From positions 2,990,501-3,054,500 of the forward strand of contig NC_066267.1 in NCBI RefSeq assembly GCF_905404315.1: a stretch of 64,000 nucleotides of DNA, given 5' to 3'. The DNA is from Leptidea sinapis (taxonomy: Eukaryota; Arthropoda; Insecta; Lepidoptera; Pieridae). Each line of letters starts with the position of its first letter. Positions within the stretch are counted from its first letter, which is position 1. The notes beneath the pieces were generated by a model, which did not search any database, had not been told where the DNA came from, and saw nothing but the letters and a program-made list of their open reading frames with translations. Shown here piece by piece: positions 63,070 to 64,000 of the stretch. Made by a program: the position numbers and the translations under genes.

Positions 63070-63475
63070 TACCAGCTGTTATAGAGCCCAATGGTATTAC
63101 CCGCCGCGATGGCAAGCGTCCTGATGTGATGACCTTGGTGGCTTGGGCACCGGTAAGGGCGTTGATGTGGGACGTGACTTGCGTCGATAATCTGGATCCT
63201 TCTCATGTCCAAGTTATGTCAGTTGGTGCTGGGGCTACTGCAAATATGTCGCTCACAGTGAGTCTTAGATCATTGTGCCGTTTGTTCTCAAGGCACTTCG
63301 CACTTGGGGCCCTGAGGCGCGGAGAATGTACAAAGTACTATCTTCACGCCTCAATAGGGCTACTGGAAACCCAAGCGCTGGGATCTATTTTGGTCAACGG
63401 ATCAGCCTAGCTGTCCAAAGAGAAATGCTGCCAGTATTTTTGGTACGCTTCCCCGTAATGATAGTTTTATTTTAA
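63070..63475 (+). pseudogene. Retroelement C-terminal remnant with PD-(D/E)XK-like motif
   Basis: Frame 1 from 63070 reads EPNGITRRDGKRPDVMTLVA, WAPVRALMWDVTCVDNLDPS, then shifts near 63250-63280 to PFVLKALRTWGPEARRMYKV, LSSRLNRATGNPSAGIYFGQ, RISLAVQR, and shifts again (one lost base near 63421) to NAASIFGTLPRNDSFI. The RPD...WDVT spacing resembles the catalytic PD and D-x-T of restriction-like endonucleases in retroelements. The block GDPR/NPSAGIYFGQRISLAVQRG is one I know as a recurrent C-terminus of RT-containing elements in invertebrates. The host element class is uncertain. Dead copy with two frameshifts. Confidence 0.65.
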
Positions 63476-64000
63476 TGTTATCATAGTATTTTAAATATAA
63501 TTAGATATTGTTTTTGTTTGAATAAATATTCACATTAAACATTGAATAACTATTATAACTAACTGATCATAAAAACAAAATCTCATTAGATTTTTATTAT
63601 CTTTCATAGGTGCATTTCAAATTATCATAATCTTGTCCTCGTACGACTGCATTTATTATTTGTATTTTGAGTAAGAAAAGAAAAAATATATTTTTTTGTT
63701 CGCCTAGTGTACAATTGGGTGAATTTAGTAAATACATCAAAATTTTATACCTGGTTTAGTTGCTATTCGATCCGGACAGCGAACAGAATATAAAAGGTTA
63801 CCATTGTTGTGTTAAGTGCACCTGTTCTGGAGTTTTATTGAGACTGCGCACGAATTTAAGTTCTGTGAAAGGTTGAGTGAAATTCATTGTTATCGACCTA
63901 GTCCAGGAGGTGCTTGCGATGTTGTCAACATAAAACTTATAAAAGTTATTTATAACAACAATGTATTTTTGTTTTAGTTGAATAAATTTATCTTTGAAAT
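63476..64000. other. No gene seen
   Basis: TTTGAATAAATATTCACATT at about 63514-63533 probably ends the preceding retroelement. Nothing else assigned. Confidence 0.45.

Overview
This window looks like non-coding or intergenic DNA from an insect, most probably a butterfly or moth. It is A+T rich, and I could not establish a single host protein-coding gene, rRNA or functional tRNA. The lepidopteran assignment rests on the repeats: a tRNA-headed SINE with perfect A and B boxes, short Helitrons ending in GGGTCAGCTAG, RTE-type 3' ends finishing in (TGA)n, and several high-copy families whose motifs I recognise from lepidopteran introns and intergenic DNA. Family letters (A to R) are my own working names.

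Layout. 1-7.8 kb: a ~300 bp SINE-like repeat (A) and decayed non-LTR fragments (B, E). 8.1-11.5 kb: the centrepiece, a 3.37-kb non-LTR retrotransposon (B) on the minus strand. It encodes APE endonuclease and reverse transcriptase in one frame with only two stop codons, has an 8-bp target-site duplication, and sits inside a small MITE (H) whose uninterrupted relative lies at 62.2 kb. 11.7-12.5 kb: a DNA transposon remnant (Q) with 42-bp terminal inverted repeats, carrying what looks like the first exon of a THAP-domain transposase, beside a Harbinger-like MITE (I). 12.5-22 kb: mostly unassigned A+T-rich DNA with a tRNA-SINE at 18.7-19.05 kb. 22-30 kb: RTE ends (C), MITEs (G, L, R), a near-perfect 199-bp foldback element and B fragments. 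30-36 kb: A copies, a canonical short Helitron, and a pair of tandem tRNA-like units (M). 37.35-38.5 kb: a dead mariner with both terminal repeats. 41.3-42.1 kb: about 750 bp of a pentanucleotide array built of variant blocks. 43-49 kb: MITEs nested in other repeats and a 5'-truncated non-LTR element (D) with an intact 411-codon frame. 49-64 kb: more A, B, C, E and M fragments and a retroelement remnant with a PD-(D/E)XK-like motif at 63.1 kb.

How it fits together. The window is a layered record of transposition. Order of events can be read directly: B into H, MITE I into MITE J (both with TAA/TTA duplications), MITE I into repeat K, family P into the THAP exon of Q. A second recurrent theme is a set of short-loop inverted duplications of 39-60 bp; where the parent repeat is known, one arm is an extra inverted copy of the other, which suggests template switching during repair or reverse transcription.

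Limits. All families were recognised by eye from recurring motifs inside this window; boundaries are good to a few bases where a duplication or terminal repeat is quoted and otherwise to about 10-20 bases. No database search was run.
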